64,000 bases of DNA. Origin: Oscheius onirici (taxonomy: Eukaryota > Nematoda > Chromadorea > Rhabditida > Rhabditidae). The notes under the pieces were generated by a model that ran no database searches, had not been told where the DNA came from, and was given only the letters and a program-made list of their open reading frames with translations. The position numbers and the translations under genes were made by a program. Below, in pieces: positions 37,079-49,055 of this stretch; the stretch's first letter is position 1; every line of letters starts with the position of its first letter. The stretch is from the NCBI GenBank assembly GCA_932521025.1, contig OW051471.1, forward strand, positions 7,316,001 to 7,380,000, read 5' to 3'.

Positions 37079-39053
37079 GTGAAATGAAACGTGACCAGAT
37101 ACGAAATAAGCGGAGATGTCAATTATTCAGAGAGTTTCACACTGGAGGGATGGGAAAATGATCCAGTCGGTTTTGAGGACGGGGCGCCTGATGGTGAGAA
37201 ACGGACCGAAGGAAGTGAATTAGTCGAATGAAATCTCGTAAATAAAGAGAAAAAGTATCCCGAGGGCGGCACAACAAGGTTATAACGGTTGGATAAGGCC
37301 TCGGGATGGGTACCGACTCAGTCAGGCGAACATGAACACATTTTCGAGCAAGGAAGTGGAGACAGGAGGTTATTTAGGAAGAACACCTGCTTGGAATGAG
37401 AATGTGGAATATGACGTCTTCGAGGGAAGAGCCGTGAGATGAATGAGAAACCTATTTAGATGGAGATGTAGCCGAGAAGTTAATTTATATGCTAACCAGA
37501 AAGAGCACGCGAATATTGAGGGATAGTGTCTACGAAAGAAGATGGAAGAAGCTAGTCCAAATTAGTGATTCTAATCAAACAGAAAAGTAATTACTCGCAC
37601 TCGAGATTCAATCAAACTTCTCAGAAAGTTACCCCAAAAAGAGCATGTTCTCTTGGAAATTAACTTATCGTCCGAAGAGAAGGAGTCGAAACATATATGG
37701 GAGTAAGTTTATCGCTGCAAGGAAGATCTGGATGACTCCCAAGATGCCAGTCCGTTGCAACTTTTAAACGGACGAACAGAGAAGAACCTTCCGAAAGAAG
37801 GACACTGAAGTCATTATGCTCAAATTTCGGTCAATTAGGGACGTTATGGAAAAAAGGTCTACCTCAAAGATCGTGAAAGATATACATGTAGACTAATGTT
37901 TTGTTATAAAAAAAGGCTAGTGGCTGGATGTCGAAGGATGAAAAAAGGCTAGTGGTTGGCTCTGCTAATTTAGTGTCCTGCTAAAAGACACATGTCTCAA
38001 ATTTTTTCTGGCTTGCGCCCACTTTGCCATTAGTCGACGTTTATTTACACGGAAGCCGTCTTTCCAAGAGCGATAAATGACCACGAGGTGTCCGTTTGAC
38101 TCGAGACTTTGATAGACAGCTCATTTCCAAACAGTAGTTTCGAGTAAACAGGTTCGGAGAAGAACTGGGAGGATTTGCCGCGTCAAGAAAAATATTACCC
38201 TGGGGAAGAAGAGACACTATGAAATGGATCTAATATGAGAGTTCAAATTCAGTTACAACTGCTTAGCCTTCGGGGCAATAAGCAAGAGCATGCTGGGTGC
38301 GAATATGAGGAATGGGACGTCGTTTAGACATGAATGGATCATTTTGTTTGGAAGCCAAAACAAGAGAGATGGGTAGACAATGCATTCTGCGGCGGAAGCT
38401 GGAAATTCGAAAGAAGACTGACTAAAAATGTGCATCTTTTACCCTTTTGACTGGCAGACAGCCTTCTCGAGTCTGACATGTCGACTGGGTGGCATGGAAA
38501 CAACAACAAGAGACATATACTACCTAGACAAGACTTTCTATGAATACCTTTACTGGGTCTTTTTCAGTTGTTTGGGGATATGACTAAAATCATCGACACG
38601 GCATGCCACAACACGAGAGATGTGCAGTTTATGGGAGGCTCGAAGGAAAGATATGGACAGAATGGTATGAGAATATAATTTCCTTTCAATTCGTTTTCCC
38701 GTTCGATCTTGTAGCGGAAACGTACAATGAACCACGGCTCTTGTTGAGTTCAGCGGCCGCTTTAGATCAAAGTGTCTCTTCGCTCTCAGGGGAGAAGTTA
38801 GAAACTAATGGGCAGTTTTTTCAGTTTTTGCTGAAACTTTTGGGATAAACATTCATGTCTCTCTTGATGCCGATTCGATGCTTCTTCAAATTGTCAAAAG
38901 AAGGGGTAAGACAGAGCGTGCAGTGATGAATCGAACAGTTTCCTCACCCCGATTGTAGACTCTGTATGTTATTTGTCAGTTGAAAATAAACAAGAGTGTT
39001 AGAAATACATTATATTTCTTGCCCACCATTACAGTTCACAGAAGGTCTTTCGT
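37079..39053. other. Intergenic stretch upstream of PKG
   Basis: I see no supported gene. A short imperfect direct repeat, AAAAAAGGCTAGTGG, occurs near 37,912 and 37,941. PKG 5' exons and promoters may lie here, since PKG genes commonly have distant first exons. Confidence 0.4.
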
Positions 39054-39245
39054 CTAAACGGCGACTTGGTTCTGCATATGTCCTTTGATGGTCTGATCGG
39101 TTGTGGGAGCAGTCTTGGTCGAGCCGGTCCTCTCCTTGGTCGTCTTCTCCGGAGCAGTGTAGGTGATGGAACGGGCGTCGGGAAGGTCGTTGAGACGGAA
39201 GATCTCATAGGCGAGGTAGCTGGCCAGGATCCACTGAAGCATCAT
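39054..39245 (-). CDS. Small single-exon protein with hydrophobic N-terminus
   Basis: This 63-codon frame starts with two ATGs (MMLQWILASYLAYEIFRLND) and continues LPDARSITYTAPEKTTKERT, ending HMQNQVAV. Codon use is GC-rich at third positions compared with surrounding non-coding DNA, as in the highly expressed genes of this window (PRDX). That is the main reason to believe it. The N-terminal hydrophobic stretch is too short and polar-interrupted to be a sure signal peptide; a single membrane anchor is possible. No family recognised. The flanks are AT-rich. Confidence 0.5.
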   Translation of the reverse strand: MMLQWILASYLAYEIFRLNDLPDARSITYTAPEKTTKERTGSTKTAPTTDQTIKGHMQNQVAV

Positions 39246-39656
39246 TGCAGAATAAATCGTGTTCTTTGCTTTTCTTCCAAGTTGAAAGTTTTTACTCTAA
39301 ATTACATTCAAAAAATATTGCTTTTCAATTGAAAAATGTACAAATTATTTATAGCTTTCGACAGAAAACCTATATCTACACTGTTAGGTAGCTCTTTTGG
39401 CGAAAAAAAAACTTAAATTACAACAGAAATAATTCCACCAATCTACGAGCACTTTGCGTCTAACCATCTGATCATCGTTTCTAGCTGTTTTTCGAATCTA
39501 TGAGTTCTTGAGGACTTCATGGGTTACGAGACAGATACACTGTGTTTCACTCTGTACTTTATGCTTTGAAATGGTAATCAAGTAAAAGTCGTCTGCTCAT
39601 TCATTACCCCTGAATGAACACAATCACCTGTTCCGCACGATGTTCATAGTTAAAAA
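39246..39656. other. AT-rich spacer upstream of Srh
   Basis: No coding evidence. It would hold the promoters of two divergent genes: the small minus-strand gene and Srh. Confidence 0.35.
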
Positions 39657-40751
39657 ATGGAATTTATGATCGTCTTCTACCGAATAAATCTCGCTCTGTC
39701 GATTCCCCTCCTTTTCCTCGTATTGTATCTGATCGTGTTCAAATCGACAATTCAAATGAGCAAGTACAAATGGCTCTTGCTCAACATCCAGGTGTCGGCC
39801 TTTTTCGAATCTCTATTTTGGACGACTCTTTTTGGTCCTTTAGTAAACGTCTATCCATATCCATACTTTTATCAAACCGGTGTGCTCTGGACCATTTTCC
39901 AGTTTCCTCTCGATCTCGATTGGGGAATCTCGACAGCCTTTCACGGACTCATTGGAAGTAGTCTCAATATGGCTCTAGGTTTCCGACACGATTTGCTACT
40001 TCCTTTGTCTGACATTCAAATGTCAATAGCGGCTAAGAAATTCGAAACAGTCATGTCAAACCTCGGAGCCTATGTCTACAGCTGTATCATTTGTGGAATA
40101 GCCTCTTATTATGGATTTCTCAGCGTTGAACAAACAAAAGAACTTGTACACCAGGTTAGTTCCACACACTCTTTTAACTTTCCGTAGATTGATCCAACGT
40201 CCGATTTCCATGATGGAGGGATGACTTTGGGCGGAACAGGGGCCTATGTTTGGGCCTTTTCTCTCGTATTTATTCTGATAGTTGGTGGGATCATGATGAC
40301 TGGTCGCATTCACCACTGCAACCGAATTCTGAAAAAATCAGCCGTCTCAGCAAAATCTGTCCTCATGCACAAAGAGGCAATTCGCGGACTTCTTATCCAG
40401 GTTTTTGTGTTTTGTCAGTATTCAAACGTAAGTCAGAGTGGACTAATGTGGGGAGGATGCGGTGTTCCAACAGCAATGTTAGCAGTCGCAATGATAATTG
40501 GAGTGGAGAAGATCCCAGCCGGGTTGGTCACCTTTTCAGCCTATTTCGGAGTGGCTTGGTTCAGTTTAAAATCTGTCAATTGTAGCATTGGGATTATCGT
40601 CACGACTGCTCATTACAGGTCATTTCACTCAAGCTATATTGAATATGAGTTTAGACGAGTTCTTCTGAGAGCTACAGGTCTGGTCAAAACTCAGGTGTCT
40701 GTCATCAACATCCGGTCTCAAACAAACGACACTCGGCGATCATTTTATTAA
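39657..40751 (+). CDS. Srh-family serpentine chemoreceptor (7TM GPCR)
   Basis: Seven-transmembrane chemoreceptor of the Srh/Sri type. After TM1 (ALSIPLLFLVLYLIVFKSTI) comes the family motif MSKYKWLLLNIQVSAFFESL, then TTLFGPLVNVYPYPYFYQTG. Later parts include HKEAIRGLLIQVFVFCQYSN in the TM6 region and ITTAHYRSF-like residues (IIVTTAHYRSF) at the C-terminal end of TM7. The first intron, about 40,153-40,187, is 35 bp; the rest is a long nearly continuous exon with one or two possible further introns around 40,400-40,440. The start ATG follows an A-rich leader. It ends only 10 bp from the stop codon of the convergent peroxiredoxin gene. The ligand is unknown. Confidence 0.78.
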
Positions 40752-40761
40752 CGCTCAAAAT

Positions 40762-41574
40762 TCAGTGTTCTTCCTCCTTATTGGCGCTTTCAAAGTATTC
40801 CTTCGACCCTTTCACATCTGCCTTCATCGTCTTCTTTCCTGGCGTCCAGCCAGCGGGACAAACTTCTCCGTGCTAAAGTTTTCATTGTCTTTCGAATGAA
40901 AGGCTCACCTTGTCAACAAACTGAAAAGCTTGAACCAGACGGAGAGTTTCGTCCACAGATCGACCAACAGGCATGTCATTAATTGTCATCTGACGCAGAA
41001 CTCCGTTGCGGTCAATGATGAAGAGCCCTAGAGATCAGTTTGCATGATTCATTGAAATTCTCGAACCTCGATAAGCCATGCCTTCGTCCTCCTTCAGGAC
41101 TCCATAGTCACGCGAAATCTGCATGGTCTTGTCGGCAAGCACAGGAATCTGCATGTCGCCCAGCCCACCTAGTTTTCTAGGCTGAAAAGAGATGTTTCCT
41201 TTATAAATGGACCAACTTGACTGATCCAGGCAAAATGAGTGTAAGCAGAGTCGGTCGAACATGCCATAACTTGGACTTCGATGTCTTCAAACTCGGGACT
41301 TCGATCAGAGAACGCGATGATTTCCGTTGGGCAGACAAACGTGCTAAGTATATTTTCTTTCCATCTACAAGAATACTCACAAATCGGCCGGGTAAAAGAA
41401 CAAAACGACATATTTTCCTCTGTAATCAGAGAGCTTGACGTCAACGAAGTCTCCATTGTGAATTGCCTTACAAGTAAAGTCCGGAGCAGGCTTTCCAATT
41501 GCAGCTTTCGGTTGCTGAGAATTCTATGAGCGAAGCTTTTAAAAAACACCTACTTGCATGACGCCACGATACAT
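40762..41574 (-). CDS. prdx-2: Typical 2-Cys peroxiredoxin (PRDX-2-like)
   Basis: Thiol peroxidase that reduces hydrogen peroxide and is recycled by thioredoxin. Exon 1 is tiny (MYRGVMQ, 41574-41554). Then come [16 protein letters not shown], the peroxidatic-Cys motif [18 protein letters not shown] and the family segment [14 protein letters not shown]. These are followed by [33 protein letters not shown] and the resolving-Cys motif [17 protein letters not shown]. Both catalytic cysteines and the conserved Arg are present. The C-terminal extension after the resolving Cys ([16 protein letters not shown]) is the kind that carries the YF motif of peroxide-sensitive eukaryotic enzymes, and YF is present. 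Five short exons. The protein appears intact and cytosolic. Confidence 0.92.
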
Positions 41575-41816
41575 CAGTTGTTTTTGATATGGAGAGACTA
41601 GAAGTTGGGTAAGAGTGATGCCTGAGAACGGTTGTCATAGCAGCACAGAAAGAGAAAAGAGATTAGAGATGAGAACGAGGTGGAAAACAATCAGAACGAG
41701 AAGCCATTCAAGCGGGGGATCCAATTGATTCCGGAGAAATTTGATATTTTGTCACCCGAAACATGATTCAGCCAATGTTTGTCCGAATAGAAAGCCATGT
41801 GCTAACTTTCAATTTT
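41575..41816. other. Spacer between peroxiredoxin and the next minus-strand gene
   Basis: Only 242 bp separate the genes; the stretch is promoter or 3' flank with no motif I can name. Confidence 0.3.
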
Positions 41817-42690
41817 TTAATCTTTTTCATCAATCTCGGCCTGGTAGTCGTCGTTGTCCCATTGGGTGGAGGCGAAAGAATGGGTAGATGTCGAAGCGGA
41901 GACAGAAATCTGACAAACAGTTGACTAGATTGACTCATTTCCGGGGACAAACCTTTCGGGGAGGATTGCACAAATAGCTCTGCAGACGAAGGACACAATC
42001 CAAATCGGAAAAATCTTCGGCTGACCAGCCCCATCTATCCGTTCCGATAAAGTGTTGTCCAGGAGGTGTGACTGCTTTTTTCTGATCGGGAGGAGAAGTC
42101 AGTGATTGGCTGACAGTCGGCGTGGGAGTTGTTGCTGTCGCTGCTTCGTCTGTCTGGTCTTCTGAAGACCAACCACACAGCGAGTTCTGAAACCTTTTTC
42201 ATATTTGCAGCAGAGCTACTGTAGTGTTGGACAGAGTAGATTTCACCAGATTCCTTCAAGGAATTTCACTCAGAGACCATGAAACAAGTGCTCCCTTCTT
42301 TCCACCCAAAATCTCAGACTCTGAATAAACTGAGAGAAACTAACTGACACCGTTACTGCTGTTTGTGGCGCTGTAGACTCCACTGGTGCTGAGAAGGGCC
42401 GTATTGGTAGTCGAGGGGTCGTCACAAGTACACGTTGTCGTCTTTTTCTCGCCACAGCAGGTCATCGGAGCGTCGCCGGCTTGTAGAGCACACTGGAATC
42501 CTGGTCGGAAAGTGTCTACCGGCTTGACATCTCTGCAAATGTTTCTTCTATTTGTAAATGGTTGGACAAACCTGGATTCTTCTAGAATACAGCCGTCAGC
42601 CGGCATCATGGAGGAAAGATGGCTACCAGCCGCACACGGAAGTGAAGAATATCGAAGTACAGGGCTACAATAACTGAGATACGTAGTCAT
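41817..42690 (-). CDS. Unrecognised Cys-containing, Thr-rich protein
   Basis: Three or four exons read leftward. The first frame has PCAAGSHLSSMMPADGCILE, then after a roughly 40-bp intron DVKPVDTFRPGFQCALQAGD, followed by CCGEKKTTTCTCDD. A later exon encodes NSLCGWSSEDQTDEAATATT, then TDRWGWSAEDFSDLDCVLRL. The last exon is ISVSASTSTHSFASTQWDND, ending YQAEIDEKD. Phases agree at the last two junctions. The Cys and Trp content suggests an extracellular or membrane-associated protein, but no clear signal peptide is visible and the first exon may lie further upstream. I cannot assign a family. The TATA-like TTTTTATAGC near 42,735 (minus) could be its promoter. Confidence 0.5.
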
Positions 42691-42945
42691 TTGCAATCAA
42701 AAAAAACTTTATTTTGGACAAAAAAGCTATAAAAAGTTCAAACAATATTTGATGTCAATTTAACAATTTCGCAATTTGTACTTTTTGCGTCTAATCCAAG
42801 GCAATTTTAATTAAAAGGAACTTGTTGAACAAGGACACTCAATGGATTGATAGAGGGGAAATGTGGGAACAACAAAGGGAGATGTCAAGAATGTGAACTG
42901 TCCTACCAAAAGTGTCCGAATTTACTAGGAGCATTACGGTACTGT

Positions 42946-43495
42946 CTAAGATAATTTTCCAGTCAAATCAGCTTTCGAGCTCCCTCCGATCTTCTTCAGG
43001 AAGTGTTGGAGGAAAGTGCGGTACCCATTGACTCTGGTGAAGATGATCGGATTTGAAAGAGCTTCTCGCTGTAAGTCACAAATGGAAAAGAAGAGTAGTA
43101 CCATACTGCTTTTGGCAAAGAGGTTCTGGTCCAACTTACTGTCGGATCAGAACTCTTTTCTGGATCAGGCAATCTGTTCCAGTTAATTTACAATAGATGA
43201 CAATATAATCTTAAATATTTTTCTTAAATATTATAATATAATCTTAAATAATAATATTGCAGCGTAAATCTGATTGATCGAACAAACTGCACTGCAACCA
43301 TAATTTCCCCCGTTATTTTTTCAAAACTGACAATGAGGATAGTTTGGGATTGATCTCCGGGCTGAGTCCAAGCTACGTAGTTCGCTTCAAACACACGAGC
43401 GTTACGCAGCTGAACACAAACAGAGGGGATAGAACTGTTAAGAAAGGAATGTTTCTGTAGGAGACCAGACTCTGAAATCTTCTCTTACTGTTAGG
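42946..43495 (-). CDS. Unrecognised protein, partial gene model
   Basis: At least three exons are suggested on the minus strand. An upstream exon, about 43,485-43,290, encodes SIPSVCVQLRNARVFEANYV, then AWTQPGDQSQTILIVSFEKI. Further down, LPDPEKSSDPT (about 43,170) splices with GTAAGT...CTTACAG to REALSNPIIFTRVNGYRTFL, ending GGSSKADLTGKLS. The protein looks compactly folded, with alternating hydrophobic residues, but I know no family. The intron between these parts contains AT-rich tandem-like DNA (about 43,195-43,260, repeating TATAATCTTAAATA). The 5' end is not established. Confidence 0.4.
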
Positions 43496-43589
43496 GAATG
43501 GTAGGTCTGATCTTCTCAACCCCTGAATATTATAAGTAAAGAGTCGAATTTTATTATTAGAAAAAATATTATCGGGTATAGAAAGACAG

Positions 43590-44104
43590 TTATCCCTGGC
43601 AGTACGCCGAAGTCACAGTGATAGGTGGTGGACCTGTAGGAGGTGTGAAAGTCCACGTGTTTGTTCCTGCTCCGCCACAAGACAGTGTATAAGTTTCCAT
43701 CTAAACGAACAATGATCAACAGATGGAATAAAACTGTACCACGGAAGGGTTTTGAAGAGTTATATCTCCGTTAACTGTCATCGAAGTAGTAGGATTAGTA
43801 ATAGGAGTACACGACATATCTATAGTTGTCACACCGTTTGGCAAAGTCTGCTGGTTGCTGAAAATTGTTGTCTACTCTCGGAGTAAAGTATTTACCTAAA
43901 TACAACCGCATGAGCCTCTGCATCAGGATCCAAACCACCCGGAACAGTGGTGTCTATAGCAGTAGTGGCCGAACAAACTAAAAACAAATGAAAGAGTGAG
44001 AGAACTTTACCAGTAGGAGCAGTTGTGACTCCTCCACCAGATGTCGCAGCGCAACTCCAAACACCGCCAGTTAGACAAGCCAATCCAATGAAAATATTCA
44101 GCAT
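43590..44104 (-). CDS. Secreted C6-domain protein (copy C)
   Basis: This is a third, more diverged C6 protein on the opposite strand, about 32 kb from the tandem pair. It has a signal peptide (MLNIFIGLACLTGGVWS), then CAATSGGGVTTAPT, the same start to the mature protein as copy B. The C6 domain has CSATTAIDTTVPGG, TTIDMSCTPITNPTTSM and a last exon with ETYTLSCGGAGTNTWTF ending AYCQG. Four exons share intron positions with copies A and B: after the Thr linker, after the Ala-Val-Val block, and before the ETYTLSC exon. Introns are about 32-45 bp. A TATA box lies 34 bp upstream. It appears intact. Confidence 0.82.
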
Positions 44105-44137
44105 TACGACGGAACTGCTGTGGTCGCCAAGTCGTCC

Positions 44138-44144
44138 TTTTATA
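44138..44144 (-). promoter_or_regulatory. TATA box of C6 copy C
   Basis: On the minus strand TATAAAA followed by GG lies 34 bp upstream of the ATG at 44104, implying a very short leader. Confidence 0.55.
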
Positions 44145-44898
44145 TCTAGCCTTCTTTATCTCTAGACATTTCACCTGGCTGAAAGCGGGTTTTTCTCGTC
44201 GAGTTTATGGGTTGTGGCGGGATCAACCAGGCATGGACCCTCAGATCCTTTGTTCTTTTAGAGTCTGTATCGAAGAGTTAAAGCAAAGAGGCTGGATGAG
44301 ACGACTGAACAGTTGGCATAGCCTGTTGGCATACTCAGTAGTTTTGAACGGGTTCGCGCTCTCTGTCTCTGATATCACATCGTTGTATGTCCGTTTTCCC
44401 TTTTCGCTGAAAGGACAAAGCACTTAGCGGCTAGCAGGTGTCTATTAATGATCCAGAGTTCTCTGGTGATCACGGATTGCTGAGAAGAGAGAACGCGAAT
44501 TCATTACAGGGATACAAGCACAGAAATTGCTCGACTGAACCAAGAGGACAGAATTGTGTTTCATACCGTACTAGCAGCATACACAGTTCAAAACGCTTTA
44601 TATTTCTTTTCGACCTATGCTTTTCCGTCGTCGACAAGATGTTCCAATTCACTAAGAAGCCTTACTCGGACAGCAAACTCCAGTCAAGATCCCACTTCCC
44701 TCCATCCTTTTGTTCCAATTTCGGTTTTTTCAAGTCGCGGCTGAAACCGTATCGCCAGTTTTGTTGATCTTTTGAAAGAGGAAAGATTTCGTCTATTGAG
44801 TTCTTAGTTTGCCTGGTCAGTATTCCCACTTTACTGTGTGCCTATTCCAGTACCCAGAAGACGGTCACAACAATGAGTCACAACAGGACAGTGGCTAC
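44145..44898. other. Spacer between divergent C6 copy C and aspartic protease
   Basis: Open frames exist at 44,438-44,767 (+) but start at a non-ATG codon and show no splice or domain support. I treat the stretch as a shared upstream region. Confidence 0.35.
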
Positions 44899-44905
44899 TA
44901 TAAAA
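44899..44905 (+). promoter_or_regulatory. TATA box of the aspartic protease gene
   Basis: TATAAAA lies 38 bp before the ATG at 44937, again a very short leader, as in the other secreted-protein genes of this window. Confidence 0.55.
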
Positions 44906-44936
44906 TGGATCGCTCAGCTAGCTATCCGTGTCAGCT

Positions 44937-46528
<1,592 letters not shown>

Positions 46529-46548
<20 letters not shown>

Positions 46549-46729
46549 GTCTGTGACTGGAAAAATTGGATAAGAGGTCACCACACCCAGCTGATCTTCT
46601 AAATAAAATTTCCCAATTGCTTATCTGAAACTTTTCTGGAATTTGTAGGTCGTAAAGGCTAATGACTCCTTTATCAGCGCTCTTCTCCATGTAGATAACT
46701 TCATTTAGAGCAGTCTGCCTGAACGCCAT
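46529..46729 (-). CDS. Candidate small protein, single exon
   Basis: ATG at 46729 opens 66 codons (MAFRQTALNEVIYMEKSADK, later GVISLYDLQIPEKFQ). A TATAAAA box on the same strand sits at 46810-46816, 81 bp upstream, which is the main support. Its 3' end overlaps the aspartic protease stop region by about 20 bp. An intron at KFQ is possible and would change the C-terminus. No family recognised. Confidence 0.3.
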
Positions 46730-46816
46730 TTTCCTTTTTCTTCTTAAGCCAAGTTTTGAAATCACACAGGATTAGGTTATCTAGTGATAGCATCCGACTC
46801 AGCACATTCTTTTATA

Positions 46817-47059
46817 AGCAACAAGGACTTAATTTTTGTCAAATCTCCCATTCACGTCAATTGAAAGTCATCGATTATAAGTCGGAGGGAAAGTTGTGAT
46901 AATTCTGGAAGAAGATTGAACCGACTTTTTTTGATATCAGATACGGACCGTGGCCCTGGTTTTTGGCTCCCTTAGCTCACCATCTGAGAGAAAAAGATTA
47001 GAACTTATCTTGGTGTCATTCCACCTTGTTTGCGGCTTCTGAAATTCTCGTTTTCAGCA
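46817..47059. other. Short spacer, divergent promoters
   Basis: No coding signal; it separates a minus-strand candidate gene from a plus-strand small gene. Confidence 0.3.
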
Positions 47060-47257
47060 ATGGTTCACCCACAAATCACGGTTGAACACAGTGAGCATCA
47101 CGAACCGATTCCTCTCCAAAAATGGGATCATCGTCATCTTCACATTTGGCTATGGACTCACGGCCATTCGAAGCATAACCAAGTTTCGGAGACGTCCAGC
47201 GACAGCGGTTTCTCGGAGAACAGCATCTGCTCGACCGAAGCCAGCTTCAGCTCGTGA
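47060..47257 (+). CDS. Small His/Ser-rich protein
   Basis: The ATG lies two bases after TTTTCAG with no upstream donor in range, a strong sign of trans-splicing. The frame of 65 codons reads MVHPQITVEHSEHHEPIPLQ, then KWDHRHLHIWLWTHGHSKHN, and ends in a Ser-rich tail (SETSSDSGFSENS...EASFSS). The His/Trp-rich middle could bind metal or nucleic acid, but there is no recognised motif. A TGA ends the frame at 47257. An alternative with splicing at the final Ser codon (TCGTGAGT resembles a donor) would extend it downstream. Function unknown. Confidence 0.5.
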   Translation: MVHPQITVEHSEHHEPIPLQKWDHRHLHIWLWTHGHSKHNQVSETSSDSGFSENSICSTEASFSS

Positions 47258-47636
47258 GTTTTACGCTTTTTTATTGTTGGATTGCTGTTCCTGAGTCTAT
47301 AGCTCAGCACCAAAATAGAAACTCAAAACTTCGAAAAAAAAACAGTCATCAGTTTGAAATTTATACCCGCTCTTGCAAAATGCAAGCTTAGACCGGTTTC
47401 TGTGTAAATGATAACCGACTACATCAAAGTACACAATCAAATCAAACAAAAACAGCTGAATCAAAAACTAGAAAGGGTCTTGGGTAAAGTCCGAAGAGAA
47501 AGTAAAAGGGCGTGGGGTCAGCAAACCGGTTTGTTCAATTGATTCGCGGGAGGACCCCATGGATGTGAGATAGCTTTCTCAGATCGTTTCTCGTTTTCTC
47601 CTTTGTTCTTCTCACCCAAAACAAAATCTTTACCAG

Positions 47637-47780
47637 ATGTTGAACATGGCTCTGTATATTTCTACGCTTATGACCTATAGCGGATCCGGCTTTGTCCAGT
47701 TGGCGTATTATTTGATAGAAGAACTCGTCCTCGAGCACTTTGACCGTCTACCTCCAGATCTTGTGCCCTCAGATGTGTAA
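47637..47780 (+). CDS. Candidate 47-residue protein or terminal exon
   Basis: An acceptor-like TTTACCAG lies directly before ATG. The frame reads MLNMALYISTLMTYSGSGFV and then QLAYYLIEELVLEHFDRLPP before ending. It could be the second exon of the gene starting at 47060 or an independent short gene. There is no recognisable domain. Confidence 0.3.
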   Translation: MLNMALYISTLMTYSGSGFVQLAYYLIEELVLEHFDRLPPDLVPSDV

Positions 47781-48174
47781 GCCGGACAGAAGATGGATGT
47801 GTACGTGTCTATAAATAAAAGGAACCACATTCCGAGCATTTTTGTTGAGGCAGAGGGAACAGTTGGTCAGAGAGAACGTGTAGCAAGTCAGCATGGGCTC
47901 TGGTGAGAAAAAGTTCTCGGATTGGGGGTCCAGTTACTCATGGAATGTGCGAACTAATGGAAAACTTTTTGGGAACAGTTGGTCAGGACTCTTCTTGTAT
48001 ATTTTTGAGAAGCCGTAATTCTAGCACGTCTCAATCTGCACAAGAATTTGATGGACTAATAGTTGAAAGTTAGCTGGCAAACTGCAAACGATCCTGTGGG
48101 AATAGAGTTAATTTTTTAACAAATAGACAAAGTTCGAATCATATCATTGATAGCTATAACAAAACAAAGTCAGT
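47781..48174. other. Spacer with TATA-like element and repeated short motif
   Basis: TATAAATAAAAGG occurs near 47,811. A 41-codon frame starts at 47893 (MGSGEKKFSDWGSSY) but has no other support. The motif AACAGTTGGTCAG occurs at about 47,869 and 47,978. Confidence 0.3.
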
Positions 48175-48470
48175 TCATTCACTTTTATTAACAGCCGTCT
48201 TCATCATTTCGTCCAGTTCACAATCGCCCTTCTCGATCGTCGTCTAAAAGGTCAAATATTGGAGGAAAGTTGAAATTCACCTACCTTCTCCTCTCCAATG
48301 GTAATCTTTTTGCTCGGTTCGACTGTTGGCGGCTCGGGGACAGGATCGAGGTCTTTCTAGAAAAGATTTTAGCGAACTAAAGTGAAGCGAACCTTGTCGA
48401 CGTTGAGGCCTCCCATCTTCGAAAGATCCTTGCCAGCTGGAGCCGGCGGGTTTCCGGAAAAGTCACTCAT
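48175..48470 (-). CDS. Small novel intron-containing acidic protein
   Basis: Three short exons with clean GT-AG introns (about 36 and 41 bp) encode about 72 residues. Exon 1 is MSDFSGNPPAPAGKDLSKMG ending GLNVDK. Exon 2 is KDLDPVPEPPTVEPSKKITI ending GEEK. Exon 3 is TTIEKGDCELDEMMKTAVNK ending SE. All junctions keep phase 0, which is hard to obtain by chance, and codon use matches expressed genes. It is rich in Asp/Glu/Pro/Lys, with a single Cys and no signal peptide, so a small cytosolic or nuclear disordered protein is likely. I know no family. Confidence 0.7.
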
Positions 48471-49055
48471 CGTCGGAAGTGGTTTCTAAAAAGCGATTTT
48501 TTGAAGAACAAAGTGCGCGGAAAAATGAAATAGGTTTGAGAATGACGCCAAAACACCCGTGTTTACACGGGAAAGTGCATATTTTGTAAAAGATTGCGTA
48601 ACAGATTTTGTTCAAAACGTTCGAAAAAAACACTCGACTTCCTAATATCCTTGTGCAAAGAACGAAGCGATACGGCAGCGACTGTAGGATCTGTAATTCT
48701 GGTCTTCGAGCGATTTCCCTCTCTTCTCTGGTGAATAGCGTCAGCTTTTGAAAGAGCTCTCCTCACTGGACCACTCTGCAACAGATTGGCAGTCCCGAGA
48801 AAAAATAGCAAAAGTGACTGATTGATCGCCGTTCGCACCCTTCGGTCGAATCGGCAAAGGAATGTTGGGAATGTGAGGAAACGGAAAACAGTTGGAGGGG
48901 ACGAGGCGCCAATCCTCAGCAGACCGCCCACCCTCCTCCGATATAAGAACTCCATTCTTTCGTGGAGCAACTCTCCCAAATAATATGCTACTTTTCGCCC
49001 TTGTCCCACTGGAAAGGTAGGTCAAGAGACATGTTTTTTTTGTAAACATCGACTG
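48471..49055. other. Spacer with long minus-strand open frames
   Basis: Two overlapping minus-strand frames are unusually long (48563-49009 and 48741-49049) and contain an intron-like GGTGCG...TTGCAG segment. Neither begins with ATG at its full length. Neither joins to a recognisable partner exon. They could be exons of an unrecognised gene. Confidence 0.3.

Noticed and set aside
37912-37956. Repeated AAAAAAGGCTAGTGG pair
   Set aside because: Only two imperfect units, with no larger repeat structure around them.
42386-42673. Plus-strand 95-codon frame
   Set aside because: Antisense shadow of the minus-strand Cys-containing gene, with no splice logic of its own.
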